This document shows positions 46,501 through 54,770 of a stretch of DNA of 64,000 bases, piece by piece. Numbering within the stretch: the first letter of the stretch is position 1; every line of letters starts with the position of its first letter. The position numbers and the translations under genes are program-made. Under the pieces are notes generated by a model. It saw only the letters and a list, made by a program, of their open reading frames with translations, was not told where the DNA came from and searched no databases. The stretch is from Streptomyces apocyni (GTDB lineage Bacteria > Actinomycetota > Actinomycetes > Streptomycetales > Streptomycetaceae), in NCBI RefSeq assembly GCF_009739465.1, contig NZ_WHOM01000055.1, positions 109,596-173,595 on the forward strand, in the 5' to 3' direction.

Positions 46501-48947
46501 GCTATCTGGTGAACGTGCTGCCGGTCCGCTCCGGCTTCGCCACCGGCACACCCCTCGTGGAGTTCGCCGCCCAGACGCATCACAGGATGCTGGACGCCCT
46601 CGATCACCAGGACATGCCGTTCCCCGTACTGACGCGGCACCTCAACCCGGACCGCGCCGGGGGCGCCCCGCCGGTCTTCCAGGCGATGTTCAGCCACTAC
46701 ACCACCACGCTGCCCGGCGATGGCGCCGCCGCCGGGGTCGTCCTGGGTGATCCCGCCGCGGTGCTCGGCCTCGACGGTGCCACGGTGCGGGCACAAGCCG
46801 TGCCGGACCGCACGACCCAGTCCGACATCGGACTCAACGTGGCCGAGTTCGCGGACTCCCTCCTCTTCGGACTGTCCTACGACACGACGCTGCTGCCCCG
46901 TGCGCAGGCCGTGCGCCTCCTCGACGCGTACCAGGCGCTGCTCACCGCCGCCGTGGCGGAACCGGGCGTGGACGTGGCACTGCTGCCGCTGGTCGACGCG
47001 GAGGGGACCAAGGACCTCCTCGCTATGTCGTCCGGTCCCTCGGTCCCGCGAGCCGAGCACTACATCGCGACGATCGAGCGTCAGGTCGCCCGGACTCCGG
47101 AGGCCGAGGCGGTGGACGACGGCACCGAGCGGCTCACCTACGCCGAACTGGACGGCCGGGCCAACCATGTCGCGCGGCGGCTACGGGCGGCCGGGGCGGG
47201 CCCCGAGACCAACGTCGTGCTGTGCGCCGAGCGCTCGGCCTCCTTCCTCGCGGTGCTGCTCGGCATCCACAAGGCCGGTGCCTGCTACGTGCCGATCGGC
47301 ACCCGGGAGGCGCCGCGCCGGATCGTGGACATGCTGCGGACTCTGCGTGCCGTCGCGGTCGTCGCGGACACCAAGGGCCAGTCCCTGATGGAGCGGGTGG
47401 CGCAGGCCGCGGACGAGACACCGGTCCCGCCCGTGCTCGACCTCGTCACCGTGTGCGACGGGTGGGCCGCGTCGGACCCGGGGGCCCTGGTCCGGCCGGC
47501 CTCCGCCGCGTACATCATCCACACTTCAGGCTCCACCGGCGTACCGAAGGCCGCGACCGTCACCGCTGCGGGCCTGACCAACCATCTGTGGCAGATGCTC
47601 GAGCACTTCGACGTCACGGCACAGGACTGCGTGGGCCAGACCGCGCCCGCGACGTTCGACATCTCGCTGTGGCAGTTCCTCGCGCCGCTGATGGTGGGCG
47701 GCCGGCTCCGGGTGGTGGACGACCGGCACGCACTGTCCCCGGCCCGGCTGCGGGAGGCCGTCGCCGAGAGCAGGACGACCCTCATGGAGGTCGTCCCCGC
47801 CGTGGTGGCCGCCCTCCTCGAGGCGGGCATCGGGGACGCCCCGCACGCGCTGCGCACGATGATCTCCGGTGGTGAGGCGCTGAGTTGGGAGACCGCCGAC
47901 CGGTGGCTCGCCGCCTGCCCGGACGTGCCGCTGTATAACGCCTACGGGCCCACCGAATGCGCCGACGACGTCAGCATCTACCGCGTCACCGCCGAATCGG
48001 ACCGCTCCCGCCCGGTGCTGATTGGCGCGCCGCTGGCCAACATGACCGCCTACATTCTCGACGACGGGCTCCAGATGGTGCCCCAGGGCATGACTGGCGC
48101 TCTATGGGTCGGCGGGACCGGGGTCGGACGCGGCTACCTGGGCAACCCGGCCCGTACCGCGGAATCCTTCGTGCCCGACCCCTACGGCCCGCCGGGCGCC
48201 CGGCTCTATCGCACGGGCGACCTGGCCCGGTACACGGCCGATGGCGATCTGGAGTACCTGGGCCGGGTGGACCGGCAGGTGAAGCTGCGCGGACTGCGGA
48301 TCGAGCCCGGAGAGGTGGAGGCCGCCCTGCGTGAGGTGGACGGAGTGCGGGAGGCGGTGGTCAAGGTACACGACACCGCGCAGGGCATGTCGCTTGTCGC
48401 CCATCTGCTGCTGTCCGGCACCGATGAGCCGGGACCTCTCACGCCCGCCGAACACGACGCCTTCCGAAGGGAGTTGGTCAGCCGCCTGCCCCGGCACATG
48501 ATCCCGACCGTGCTCCAGCGGATCGCCACCGTACCCAGGTTCGGCAACGGTAAGATCGACTATGGGGCGCTGGAGTACCGGCCGGCCGCGAGCACGGACC
48601 GGCCCGGCGAACGGGAACCCGCCGGACGGGAACCCGCCGGGTCGGAACCAACGGACCCGATCGCCCTCGCGGTGCGGGCGATCTGGGCGGATCTGCTAGA
48701 GGGCACGCAGCCGGCTCTCCAGGACAATTTCTTCCTCCTCGGCGGCCATTCCCTGCTCGCTCTGCGAATGATCGACAAAGTGGGACAGGAAATGTCCGTG
48801 GAGCTCGAGATCGACTCTGTGTTTGAATGCCCCACGCTCGGTGAATTCATCGAAGCGGTGCGTCATGCGAAACCGAGATCTCAAACGATGACGCCACTCA
48901 GGAGAATCCCGAGGGAGCCGGTGCGGAAGCGTGAGAAGCCCACCTGA
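43560..48947 (+). CDS. NRPS loading protein FAAL-ACP-C-A-T
   Basis: In this 1795-residue protein, a fatty acyl-AMP ligase (about 1-580; YTSGSTKAPRG near 169, WLPLHHDMGLIG) passes a fatty acid to an ACP (Ser638 in LGVDSLTAMR). The C domain (HHVVCD near 836) would N-acylate the first amino acid. The A domain (HTSGSTGVPKA near 1322) reads D-I-W-E-I-G-A-D-D; the substrate is unrecognised, but several acidic pocket residues hint at a basic or amino-bearing side chain. The final carrier has Ser1731. No TE or E domain. This is the initiating protein, so the product is an N-acyl peptide at least during assembly. TTG 43560 is used; GTG 43566 is an alternative. Confidence 0.94.
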   Translation: MHVFTDLPSAVREHAAAQGTKLALTFLPGPLAPARTDLTFADVDVRTRAVAGLLRQRLKPGDRALLIMPTAAEFVPAFLGCLAAGVIVVPLPVPVDESSVRRVLNVARDCGPAVVLSLSPLREHLAQIPGLAELGGSIPWIDVDLVEAMGDGVPDEPLSPESVAFLQYTSGSTKAPRGVMVTHGALMHNETAIRRSFRVTPEDTVVSWLPLHHDMGLIGALLQPLCTGARSVILDPLAFLRRPAVWLETISEERAGISGGPNFAYDLCLRKVTDEDKARLDLSCWKLAFNGAAPVAPRTLRAFAEAYAEVGFRPTTHTPCYGLAEATLLVASTDAVAECESRTYEVSGLEQGHATESADTSGTGDDGRELIAYGLLDHAAVRIVDPTTRTPLPDGHIGEIWVASESNGAGYWGDAEASDATFRAELADAADPDRGAYVRTGDLGFLYEGSLQVTGRMKDLVIYRGRNLHPEDLEIDIAAADPAFRPGCGAVFALPADAVGDEALVVCQEVRAGTPAEDHPELAGRIRQVLSREYGVTVRTVALLPHGAIAKTSSGKVQRHLARQRFLARELPVLWSQTATGTDARAPGGGLPGARAVLAAPEAERPALLTHALCARLGELTGLQVDPGMAPTFLGVDSLTAMRILQEIEDVLGVRLRPSLVLRAESVTALAQAALAEAGRAGEQPAGAVPTGSALAEEGAGPDGGTGDYELNHAQRALWFLQRSTPGSYAYNVTRAFRLTGDLDTERLTSALRSVVHRNPALRLTLRSAGGVPEASVARGRDLRVERVDARGWGEQRVRDWAHELAARPFDLEHDALVRAAVLRRDEGAVLVLSLHHVVCDLTSLTIILDQLKEAYDSRADWPEAEPARPSPAALEEAVLRSRGAELLAFWKEQLTGELPVLELPGSTSRRGLEGATVSFEGSPELLDRLRRLSRSSGTTLHNLLLASFQVLLHRVTGQPDLVVGVPVNNRTRTALVDQVGYLVNVLPVRSGFATGTPLVEFAAQTHHRMLDALDHQDMPFPVLTRHLNPDRAGGAPPVFQAMFSHYTTTLPGDGAAAGVVLGDPAAVLGLDGATVRAQAVPDRTTQSDIGLNVAEFADSLLFGLSYDTTLLPRAQAVRLLDAYQALLTAAVAEPGVDVALLPLVDAEGTKDLLAMSSGPSVPRAEHYIATIERQVARTPEAEAVDDGTERLTYAELDGRANHVARRLRAAGAGPETNVVLCAERSASFLAVLLGIHKAGACYVPIGTREAPRRIVDMLRTLRAVAVVADTKGQSLMERVAQAADETPVPPVLDLVTVCDGWAASDPGALVRPASAAYIIHTSGSTGVPKAATVTAAGLTNHLWQMLEHFDVTAQDCVGQTAPATFDISLWQFLAPLMVGGRLRVVDDRHALSPARLREAVAESRTTLMEVVPAVVAALLEAGIGDAPHALRTMISGGEALSWETADRWLAACPDVPLYNAYGPTECADDVSIYRVTAESDRSRPVLIGAPLANMTAYILDDGLQMVPQGMTGALWVGGTGVGRGYLGNPARTAESFVPDPYGPPGARLYRTGDLARYTADGDLEYLGRVDRQVKLRGLRIEPGEVEAALREVDGVREAVVKVHDTAQGMSLVAHLLLSGTDEPGPLTPAEHDAFRRELVSRLPRHMIPTVLQRIATVPRFGNGKIDYGALEYRPAASTDRPGEREPAGREPAGSEPTDPIALAVRAIWADLLEGTQPALQDNFFLLGGHSLLALRMIDKVGQEMSVELEIDSVFECPTLGEFIEAVRHAKPRSQTMTPLRRIPREPVRKREKPT

Positions 48948-49159
48948 CGAAGCGGACTTCGAAGCCGTAACCATCTTTGTTTATTCTGCTCTAGCTGGGC
49001 TTATGCGCCTTCGGCTGCCCGGAAATAGGGCCGTGGAAAATTCTTGGAAATGTGCGGGATTGTTTCTCCTGAACGGTTGAGTTGATCGAGGGTCATGTGA
49101 TTTTCTGGGGTCGAGCATTCCGATCGCGTAGTTCGCTGCGCATTCCTGAAGGAGTGAAT

Positions 49160-49255
49160 ATGCAGAACAATGAGATGCAGGACGCATTCGAGGTTCTCCT
49201 CGACGACGAGTATGAGACACCGCAGTTCTGCAAGATGCCGGTCTGCGCTGCCTGA
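49160..49255 (+). CDS. Candidate 31-residue precursor peptide with two cysteines
   Basis: A short gene with a strong GAAGGAG site 6-7 bp before its ATG. The peptide begins MQNNEMQDAFEVLLDDEYET, an acidic leader-like part, and ends PQFCKMPVCAA with cysteines spaced C-x4-C. The layout (acidic leader, short Cys-bearing tail, then a hairpin and modification genes) is what ribosomal natural-product precursors show. The following gene encodes a SagB-type oxidoreductase. No family match comes to mind, and its role in the cluster, whether a separate peptide product or a scaffold or signal, is open. The 212 bp upstream are A/T-richer and should carry the promoter. Confidence 0.65.
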   Translation: MQNNEMQDAFEVLLDDEYETPQFCKMPVCAA

Positions 49256-49270
49256 GTCTGACGAAGAACC

Positions 49271-49300
49271 GGGCCCGCCACTCCGCGGGGTGGCGGGCCC
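49271..49300 (+). terminator. Strong hairpin between peptide gene and SagB gene (terminator/attenuator)
   Basis: GGGCCCGCCAC and its exact complement enclose an 8-bp loop and are followed by CCCTTTCCC. It lies 15 bp after the peptide stop and 20 bp before the SagB start. Such a hairpin would let the peptide be made in excess over the downstream enzymes, a common arrangement in precursor-peptide operons. Confidence 0.8.
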
Positions 49301-49320
49301 CCTTTCCCGGGGGGAGTCCG

Positions 49321-50433
49321 ATGCGGGTACGTGTCACGCGTCTGGCCGTCTTCACCAGCCGGAACGGACAGCTCGTCTGCGATGTCCCGGCCCGCCACCG
49401 GCAGTTCGGGCTGCGTCCCGCGGCCTGGCTGCTGCTGACGCACTACACGCGCTGGGCGGAGCCGCGGGACGAGGACGCAGCCCTGGTCAAGCAGCTCCTG
49501 GACGCGGGGGTGCTGATCGCGGAAGGCTCGGCTGAGCACCGCCAGGAGGAGGAGATGGGCCCCTGGCGCTCCTGGGGCACCGCCGCCACCTACTTCCACC
49601 TCGCTACCCGCACGCTCGACGGCGAGCACTTCGTCACGGCCGTCGACGACACGTCACGGCTGCGGCAGAAAGCCGAACAGGAGCCGGAGCCCGACCCGTT
49701 CAAGCGGTACGGCACACACTCCCTCGCGCTGCCCACCCCTATGGAGCTGACGCCCGCGCTGGACCGGACGCTACGCGAACGCCGCACCATCCGCCGGTTC
49801 GACGATACCGCGCCGGTCACCTTGGAGCAGCTGAGCACAGCGCTGCACTGGACCGGAGGCGTCCAGCACCGCTTCGACATACCCGGCTTCGGCGAGGCGG
49901 TGCTCAAGGCCAGCCCGTCCGGCGGCTCCCGGCACCCCGTCGAGATCTACCCCGTGGTGCGCAACGTCGGGGGTCTGGCCCCGGGCCTCTACCACTACGC
50001 CGCCGACGCCCATGCCCTGGAGGCGCTGCCCGGCGCGGCGCCCGATACCGAGACCCTGCTGCACTGGTTCGGCGACCAGACGTTCGTGGCCCGGGCCGGT
50101 GTGCTGTTCCTCTACACGGCGATGCTGGAGCGGTCCGCCTGGAAGTACCCGACAGGGCGCACCTATCGAGCGATCTATGCCGACCTCGGCCATGTGAGCC
50201 AGACCGCCTACCTCACCGGGACCGCGCTCGGGCTCGGGGTGTTTTTCACCGCGGCGATGCGTGACGAGCCCATCGAGGAGGTCTTCGGGCTCGACTGGCG
50301 GACCGAGATCCCGCTGGGCATCAACGGCTTTGGAGTGCCCCATCCCCAGGAGGCGGCCCGCCTGCGGGAGATGGCAGCGGGCGGACCACCAGGCTTCTCG
50401 TACCCTCACGACGAGTGGGACGGCCTCGGGTGA
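49321..50433 (+). CDS. SagB-type FMN oxidoreductase (nitroreductase fold)
   Basis: The 370-residue protein has an N-terminal region (1-90; GLRPAAWLLLTHYTRWA) of the kind found before SagB domains, possibly peptide-binding. A nitroreductase-fold FMN domain follows, with RRTIRRFDDTAPVTLEQL, ASPSGGSRHPVEIYPVV, ADLGHVSQTAYLTGTALGLG and a C-terminal LGINGFG. SagB proteins oxidise azolines to azoles in thiazole/oxazole peptides together with a YcaO cyclodehydratase. No YcaO protein is encoded here, so it likely does another dehydrogenation, on the small peptide or on an NRPS intermediate. ATG 49321 follows GGGGAG. Its stop overlaps the next gene (GTGA). Confidence 0.87.
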   Translation: MRVRVTRLAVFTSRNGQLVCDVPARHRQFGLRPAAWLLLTHYTRWAEPRDEDAALVKQLLDAGVLIAEGSAEHRQEEEMGPWRSWGTAATYFHLATRTLDGEHFVTAVDDTSRLRQKAEQEPEPDPFKRYGTHSLALPTPMELTPALDRTLRERRTIRRFDDTAPVTLEQLSTALHWTGGVQHRFDIPGFGEAVLKASPSGGSRHPVEIYPVVRNVGGLAPGLYHYAADAHALEALPGAAPDTETLLHWFGDQTFVARAGVLFLYTAMLERSAWKYPTGRTYRAIYADLGHVSQTAYLTGTALGLGVFFTAAMRDEPIEEVFGLDWRTEIPLGINGFGVPHPQEAARLREMAAGGPPGFSYPHDEWDGLG

Positions 50434-51329
50434 ACGGGGCAGGGGAGGCGCGGGTCCATGCGGACACGACCCAGATCGCCGCCAACATCGCAGCTTTCCA
50501 CGCGCGGTCCGCGGCTCCCGTACGCGCCCACGTCAAAGGCCACCGCACGCTGGAGATCGCCCGTATGCAGCGGGCGGCGGGGTCCTGCGGCATCGCCGTG
50601 ACCCGGCCCGCAGTGGCCCGGCACTACGTCTCCGACGGGTTCACCGACCTCGTCGCCGCCTGGCCGTGGCGCGATCCGCAGATCTTGGAGCAGTTCGCCG
50701 AACTCGCCGCCGACTGCACGCTGTCCGTGCACCTGGACGACGTGGCAGCGGTGGACAGCCTCGACGCCGCGGCCCGCCGCTACGGCACCCGGGCCGCCGT
50801 CCGTGTGCAGATCGACGGCGGCATCGATGTCGCAAGGATCGCTTGGGCCGTGGACCGGGCCCGCAACCTCACCCTGGAGGGAATCGTCGGCTACCTCGAC
50901 ATCGAGACGACCGAGCAGGCGACGCACCGTCAGGAACTGGCCCTGGCCCTGGCCGCCTCGATGGTGGAGACGGCGGACCGCCTGCGCGCCGCCGGGCATC
51001 CGTGCCGCACCGTCGCGCTCGGCGGCACCCCCTGCGTCGACGCCGTGGTGCCCGGCATCACCGAACTGGGAGCGGGTGCCTATCCGTTGGGTGACGCCGG
51101 GCTCGTCGCGCTGGGCGTACTGACCGACAACGACATCGCCGTACGGATCGAACCCGGCGGCGAACCCCTGATGGCCGAGTGCGGACAGCCGTGGCACCCG
51201 GACCCCTGGGTGCGACGGCTGGACGGCGCACTGGTCCCGACCCACATCTGTCCGCTGCTCCTCAACGTGAGCGAACTCCACACCGACGCGGGGGAGCGCT
51301 GGCCCGTCGTCGCTCCGGTCACCGCATGA
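50430..51329 (+). CDS. Alanine racemase N-terminal/D-threonine aldolase-like PLP protein
   Basis: This 299-residue protein has a fold-type III PLP barrel. The lysine is in VRAHVKGHRTLEIARMQ near residue 35, followed by GSCGIAVTRPAVAR and AVRVQIDGGIDVARI, and ends with a metal-site-like VPTHICPLL. It resembles the D-threonine aldolase/D-serine dehydratase group more than classical alanine racemase, since the separate alanine-racemase C-terminal domain is missing. It could provide a D- or beta-hydroxy amino acid, or act on the product of the coupled SagB gene. The GTG start is set by the 4-bp overlap. Confidence 0.8.
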   Translation: MNGAGEARVHADTTQIAANIAAFHARSAAPVRAHVKGHRTLEIARMQRAAGSCGIAVTRPAVARHYVSDGFTDLVAAWPWRDPQILEQFAELAADCTLSVHLDDVAAVDSLDAAARRYGTRAAVRVQIDGGIDVARIAWAVDRARNLTLEGIVGYLDIETTEQATHRQELALALAASMVETADRLRAAGHPCRTVALGGTPCVDAVVPGITELGAGAYPLGDAGLVALGVLTDNDIAVRIEPGGEPLMAECGQPWHPDPWVRRLDGALVPTHICPLLLNVSELHTDAGERWPVVAPVTA

Positions 51330-51828
51330 GTCTCCTGAGTCAACCTCTGTGCCGCCAGGGGCGTGCCGGTGGCGGTCTTGATCTTCCCGTTGGCCTGCTG
51401 GATTTCCGAGCGGTACCAGACTCCGTTGCGCCAGCGGATCCAGATCACGCGCAGCCATGCGCGGGCGACAGCACCGGTCTCGACGATGAACTGCTCGCGG
51501 GATGCGGCTCGTTCGAGGACCGGGCCGATCTCGCCGATGACCTGACCGAGGCCGACCTGACCGACGCGGGGCATGCGGCCCGGCGGCTGCGCGTACGGGT
51601 GGTCCGCGGGCGCGGTCCTGAACGCCGTGTTCCGCTCCCGGATGGCGGCGAGCAGGGCACGGACCGTCTGGACCTGGACACGGGTCATGCCCACGGTCAC
51701 GCCGTGGGCCGGCACGTCCGACGGAACTCATACTGGCCGACGAGCGGCTCGCGACCTTGGCCGTGCACCCGCTGGGACCGCGAGGACACCACCCTCCCGA
51801 CGGCTGAACGAGAGAGGGTTCGCGTCTG
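51330..51828. other. 499-bp region without a confident gene; possible degraded mobile-element sequence
   Basis: A minus-strand reading frame ending near 51330 contains TGAVARAWLRVIWIRWRNG, faintly like the W-rich C-terminus of some IS110-type transposases, but no start, catalytic residues or repeats support a live gene. The plus strand carries nothing recognisable before the MFS start at 51829, which has GAGAGAGGG upstream. Confidence 0.35.
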
Positions 51829-53076
51829 ATGAGCAAGCTCGATGTCCTGCGGGTACGGGACTTCCGCCTGTTCTTCCTCGGCAGCCTCACCTCCGTCGTC
51901 GGGGACTTCATGGCGCCCGTCGCGCTGGCCTTCGCCGTGCTCGACATCGGGGGCGCCGAGGACCTGGGGCTCGTACTTGCCGCCCGGGTCCTGCCGTTGG
52001 TGGCGTTCATGCTGCTCGGCGGGGTGCTGGCGGACCGATTGCCGCGTCGCTTGGTGATGGTCTGGTCCGATCTGGTACGCGGCGCGGGGCAGGGATTGCT
52101 CGCCGTCCTGCTGCTCACCGGTACGGCGGACATCTGGCACCTGGTCGCCCTGCAGGTCGTGCATGGCACGGCCTCGGCGCTGTTCATGCCCACCATCAGC
52201 GGTCTCGTCCGACAGACGGCGCCCGCCGATCGGCTGCAGGAAGCCAACTCACTGTGCAGTCTGGCGCGGGCCGGGGGGAACGTGGCGGGTCCGGCGCTGG
52301 CCGGCGTGCTCGTCGCCACGGTGGGCTCCGGCTGGGCCATCGCCGTTGACGCCGCGACCTTCGCCGTCAGCGCGTACTTCCTGTGGCTGCTGCCCAAGAG
52401 CGTGATGCCGCCCAAGCTCACCGTGCACTCGATGCTGACTGACCTGCGCGAGGGCTGGCGTGAGTTCACAGGACGGCGCTGGATCTGGGCCATCGTCGGC
52501 GCCGCGTCCCTGGCCAACGCCCTCCAGGCCGCCTACTCGGTCCTGGGCCCCGTGATGGCGGACAAACGGCTGGGCGGCGCCACCGCGTGGGGAGTCATCG
52601 TCTCCTGCTACGGCGTGGGTGCTTGCGTGGGCGGACTGGCCACGCTCTGGCTGAGGGCTCGATTCCCGCTTCGTACCGCCCTCTACGCCGACCTCCTGTG
52701 CTCTTTGCCGATCCTGGCCCTCGCGCTGCAACTGGCCACGCCGTCCCTGGCGGTGGCCGCCTGCCTCGGCGGATTCGGGCTGATGGTCTTCAACACGCTC
52801 TGGGAGACCACACTGCAGAGCAACGTGCCCGGCGACCGCCTCTCCCGGATCAGCGCATACGAATGGCTGGGCTCCATGGCCTGCCAGCCGCTGGGCATGG
52901 TGCTGGTCCCCATCGTCGCGACGCGCGCTGGCCCCGAGCCGGTGCTGTACGCATGCGGATTGGCCATGTTGGGTATGTCGGTCTCGCTGCTGCTTCTGCC
53001 GGACATTCGCCGCCTCCCCGCTACGAAGCCCGCCCATGAGAGGGGCCATGACGTGGCCGAGGAGACGGCGAGCTGA
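51829..53076 (+). CDS. MFS transporter
   Basis: This 415-residue membrane protein of the MFS_3 exporter type begins LRVRDFRLFFLGSLTSVVGD, has ADRLPRRLVMVWSDLVRG in the A-loop, shows about twelve hydrophobic segments and ends in a charged cytoplasmic tail. It is likely an exporter of the peptide product or of the SagB-cassette product. It is the last gene that clearly belongs to the biosynthetic region on this side. It meets the ACT-domain gene tail-to-tail across 8 bp. Confidence 0.88.
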   Translation: MSKLDVLRVRDFRLFFLGSLTSVVGDFMAPVALAFAVLDIGGAEDLGLVLAARVLPLVAFMLLGGVLADRLPRRLVMVWSDLVRGAGQGLLAVLLLTGTADIWHLVALQVVHGTASALFMPTISGLVRQTAPADRLQEANSLCSLARAGGNVAGPALAGVLVATVGSGWAIAVDAATFAVSAYFLWLLPKSVMPPKLTVHSMLTDLREGWREFTGRRWIWAIVGAASLANALQAAYSVLGPVMADKRLGGATAWGVIVSCYGVGACVGGLATLWLRARFPLRTALYADLLCSLPILALALQLATPSLAVAACLGGFGLMVFNTLWETTLQSNVPGDRLSRISAYEWLGSMACQPLGMVLVPIVATRAGPEPVLYACGLAMLGMSVSLLLLPDIRRLPATKPAHERGHDVAEETAS

Positions 53077-53084
53077 GGAGCCCG

Positions 53085-53507
53085 TCACGTGCCGCCGACG
53101 ACCTCGTGCCTGGCCGCTTCCAGAGCCCGCGCCGCCTCCCCGAGCCGAGCCACCGGCACGAGCACCAAGTCGCTGGAGAAGGTGGAGGCCACGAATACCG
53201 GTACCCCGGCGCGCGCGAGCGGCTCCAGGAGCGCCGCGAGCATTCCCGGCTCGTCCAGCTCATGGGCGTTCTCGCCGTACAGCGCGGCCCACTGCTCGAT
53301 GTCGCCCGACGGGTCCGGCGCCTCCCGGATCACCGTGAGACCCTCGGGGCCCCGTATCAGCGCCCACCACGCCTGCGCCGGGACGGACCCGACGTCTCCC
53401 TCCGGAAGCAACTCCACCGTCAGCCGAGTGGACAGCACCCGCAGGCGCTGCCGATGACCTGTACCCAACTCCGCCCCCCTCGTCGTCGGCCCCGGCCATC
53501 CTGGCAT
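53085..53507 (-). CDS. ACT-domain protein (amino acid-binding, CASTOR/GATS-like)
   Basis: About 140 residues. The C-terminal half is typical of small actinobacterial ACT-domain proteins: NAHELDEPGMLAALLEPLA, ARAGVPVFVASTFSSDLVLVPVARL. These bind amino acids and are thought to be sensors. The start is uncertain: ATG 53507 is used, but the conserved part begins only at VLSTRLTVELLP, and a further upstream ATG at 53567 is in frame. It is common in Streptomyces genomes outside clusters, so it may be the first gene of the right flank. Confidence 0.75.
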   Translation of the reverse strand: MPGWPGPTTRGAELGTGHRQRLRVLSTRLTVELLPEGDVGSVPAQAWWALIRGPEGLTVIREAPDPSGDIEQWAALYGENAHELDEPGMLAALLEPLARAGVPVFVASTFSSDLVLVPVARLGEAARALEAARHEVVGGT

Positions 53508-53688
53508 CCGGGCATCCTCCAGGGCGACACGCTCGCTGATCAGATTTGCGGGTAAGGCGGCTTCCACTCACCTGGCTCCAAAGCTCCCGGCGGTCGGTGG
53601 GCGCAAGCCCGAGATTCCGGGGCCCCGGCGTGCACATCGGCGCCTGAGTGGCTCTCCCGCTCAGACGCGCTCGTTCCGGTCGACTGGA

Positions 53689-53727
53689 GGCGCCTGACGG
53701 GGGGAAAGCCCAGGCCAGGCGCCTTTG
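53689..53727. repeat. Terminator-like hairpin, second copy of the element at 56374
   Basis: GGCGCCTGAC pairs with GCCAGGCGCC across a loop containing GGGAAAGCCC, followed by TTTG. The hairpin and about 10 bp on each side repeat, with few changes, the terminator beside the aldehyde dehydrogenase gene at 56374. The copy here is not next to an intact gene. Confidence 0.75.
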
Positions 53728-53730
53728 CTC

Positions 53731-53892
53731 GGTCAGAACGACAGCGGGGTGTTCGCGCTCGACTTCCACGAGGACAGCTACCTGTCCTTCGAGCGCGCAG
53801 GCGCGATCTCCCGATGGCGGCTCGAACTATCAGCGGACCACGTACGGGATCCTGAGACGACGAGCAGCCCATGGCAGGCTCACGCCGCATGA
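53731..53892 (+). pseudogene. Fragment of an insecticidal Tc-toxin A-component C-terminus
   Basis: The frame beginning GQNDSGVFALDFHEDSYLSF and continuing ERAGAISRWRLEL resembles the C-terminal segment of TcdA/TcaB toxins (...NFRDERYLPFEGAGAISSWRLELP). Only about 40 residues are homologous, then the frame runs into unrelated sequence and a stop at 53890. There is no start. It is a relic of a much larger gene. Confidence 0.6.
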
Positions 53893-54026
53893 TCGATGAA
53901 TTCGCTGAAGATTACCTGCACGGGAGACTGCGGCGGGACCGCGAGGCGCTGCTCTGGAAACTCGACGGCTTGTCCGCATACGACGCCCGCCGACCTTTGA
54001 CAGTGACCGGGACCAACCTCCTCGGT
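53889..54026 (+). pseudogene. Truncated DinB/DUF664-family protein
   Basis: MIDEFAEDYLHGRLRRDREA and LLWKLDGLSAYDARRPLTVT match the N-terminus of Streptomyces DUF664/DinB proteins, which should continue through NLLGLVKHL. The similarity stops at GTNLLG near 54026, where transposase-like sequence takes over. The rest of the ~170-residue protein is missing. Confidence 0.7.
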
Positions 54027-54034
54027 CGAAGCGT

Positions 54035-54150
54035 CTGGTTCCTGATGAACTCTGGGAGCTGGCCGCCGCCAGTACGCCGTATCCCGCCTGCCCTCCAGCG
54101 CGGCGAGCAGGACGTCTTCGGACATCTGCAGGGCTGGGGCGCAGCGCAGG
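54035..54150 (+). pseudogene. Remnant of an IS5-type transposase N-terminus
   Basis: In a frame shifted from the DinB fragment, LVPDELWELAAASTPYPACP matches the start of IS5-family transposases (LVPDELWELVAPLLP...). It decays within about 30 residues. It probably marks the insertion that broke the DinB gene. Confidence 0.45.
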
Positions 54151-54237
54151 AGCCGGGAGGGCGTGACGAGGGGCGCCAGCGAGCCAGGCGGTGACCACTG
54201 GCTTGGGGAGGATGGTTCCTTGGCGACTGGGCGCTGC

Positions 54238-54554
54238 TCATGCCGAGGTGGCAGGTGTGGTGGCGCAGTAGACCAGCTGTGGTGAGGTTCCGGGCCAGTT
54301 CACCCAGGCGAGCGGGCAGCACGTCGTGGAGCGGGTGGTCCAGGGGCCGGGTGGGCGGGCTGCCTCGCAGGACGTCCATGGCGGTGTGCCCGTAGTTGGC
54401 CAGGATGTACTTGGCGCAGTCTTCGAAGAGAGCGACAGCCCACTCGCGTGCCTCCCGCCCGGTTCACTGGTCGCAGTCGGCCCCTTGTCCTGGCCCTCTC
54501 GGCCTCGGCGGCAGCCTCCTCCAAGGCGGTGAGGACGTTCTCGTCCACGTGCAT
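54238..54554 (-). pseudogene. Frameshifted small hypothetical gene
   Basis: The minus strand starts with MHVDENVLTALEEAAAEAER in one frame and continues in another with ALFEDCAKYILANYGHTAMD, then VLRGSPPTRPLDHPLHDVLP. The two parts form one coherent protein only if a frameshift near 54460-54480 is repaired. The family was not recognised. Ordinary third-position GC suggests recent decay or a sequencing error. Confidence 0.45.
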
Positions 54555-54770
54555 CCCGGCAGCGTCGTGATGGGCCCGGGCCGTAGCGGAACGGCTGTTG
54601 CGGCCGTCCCACCGTTTCCCGCCGGGGTCGAAGTCTCCGCAGGTCAGTGCCTGGGACGTCCCGCTCGCACGTCACTTGGGCGGCGACTATGGCGGTCTGT
54701 GGCCCGCCGTCCGCAGACTGATCGCCGAGCCGCCCGCAGCGGGCGGCTCCCGCCATCGGAAGGGATACGC

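Noticed and set aside
9118..48947. Assigning the cluster to azinomycin, ficellomycin or vazabitide
   Set aside because: The AmCP genes fit, but five A domains, FAAL loading and the ACAD pair do not match what I know of those pathways; the product cannot be named from sequence alone.
49160..50433. Thiazole/oxazole-peptide (TOMM) or lanthipeptide cluster
   Set aside because: No YcaO cyclodehydratase or lanthionine synthetase is encoded nearby; SagB alone does not define such a cluster.
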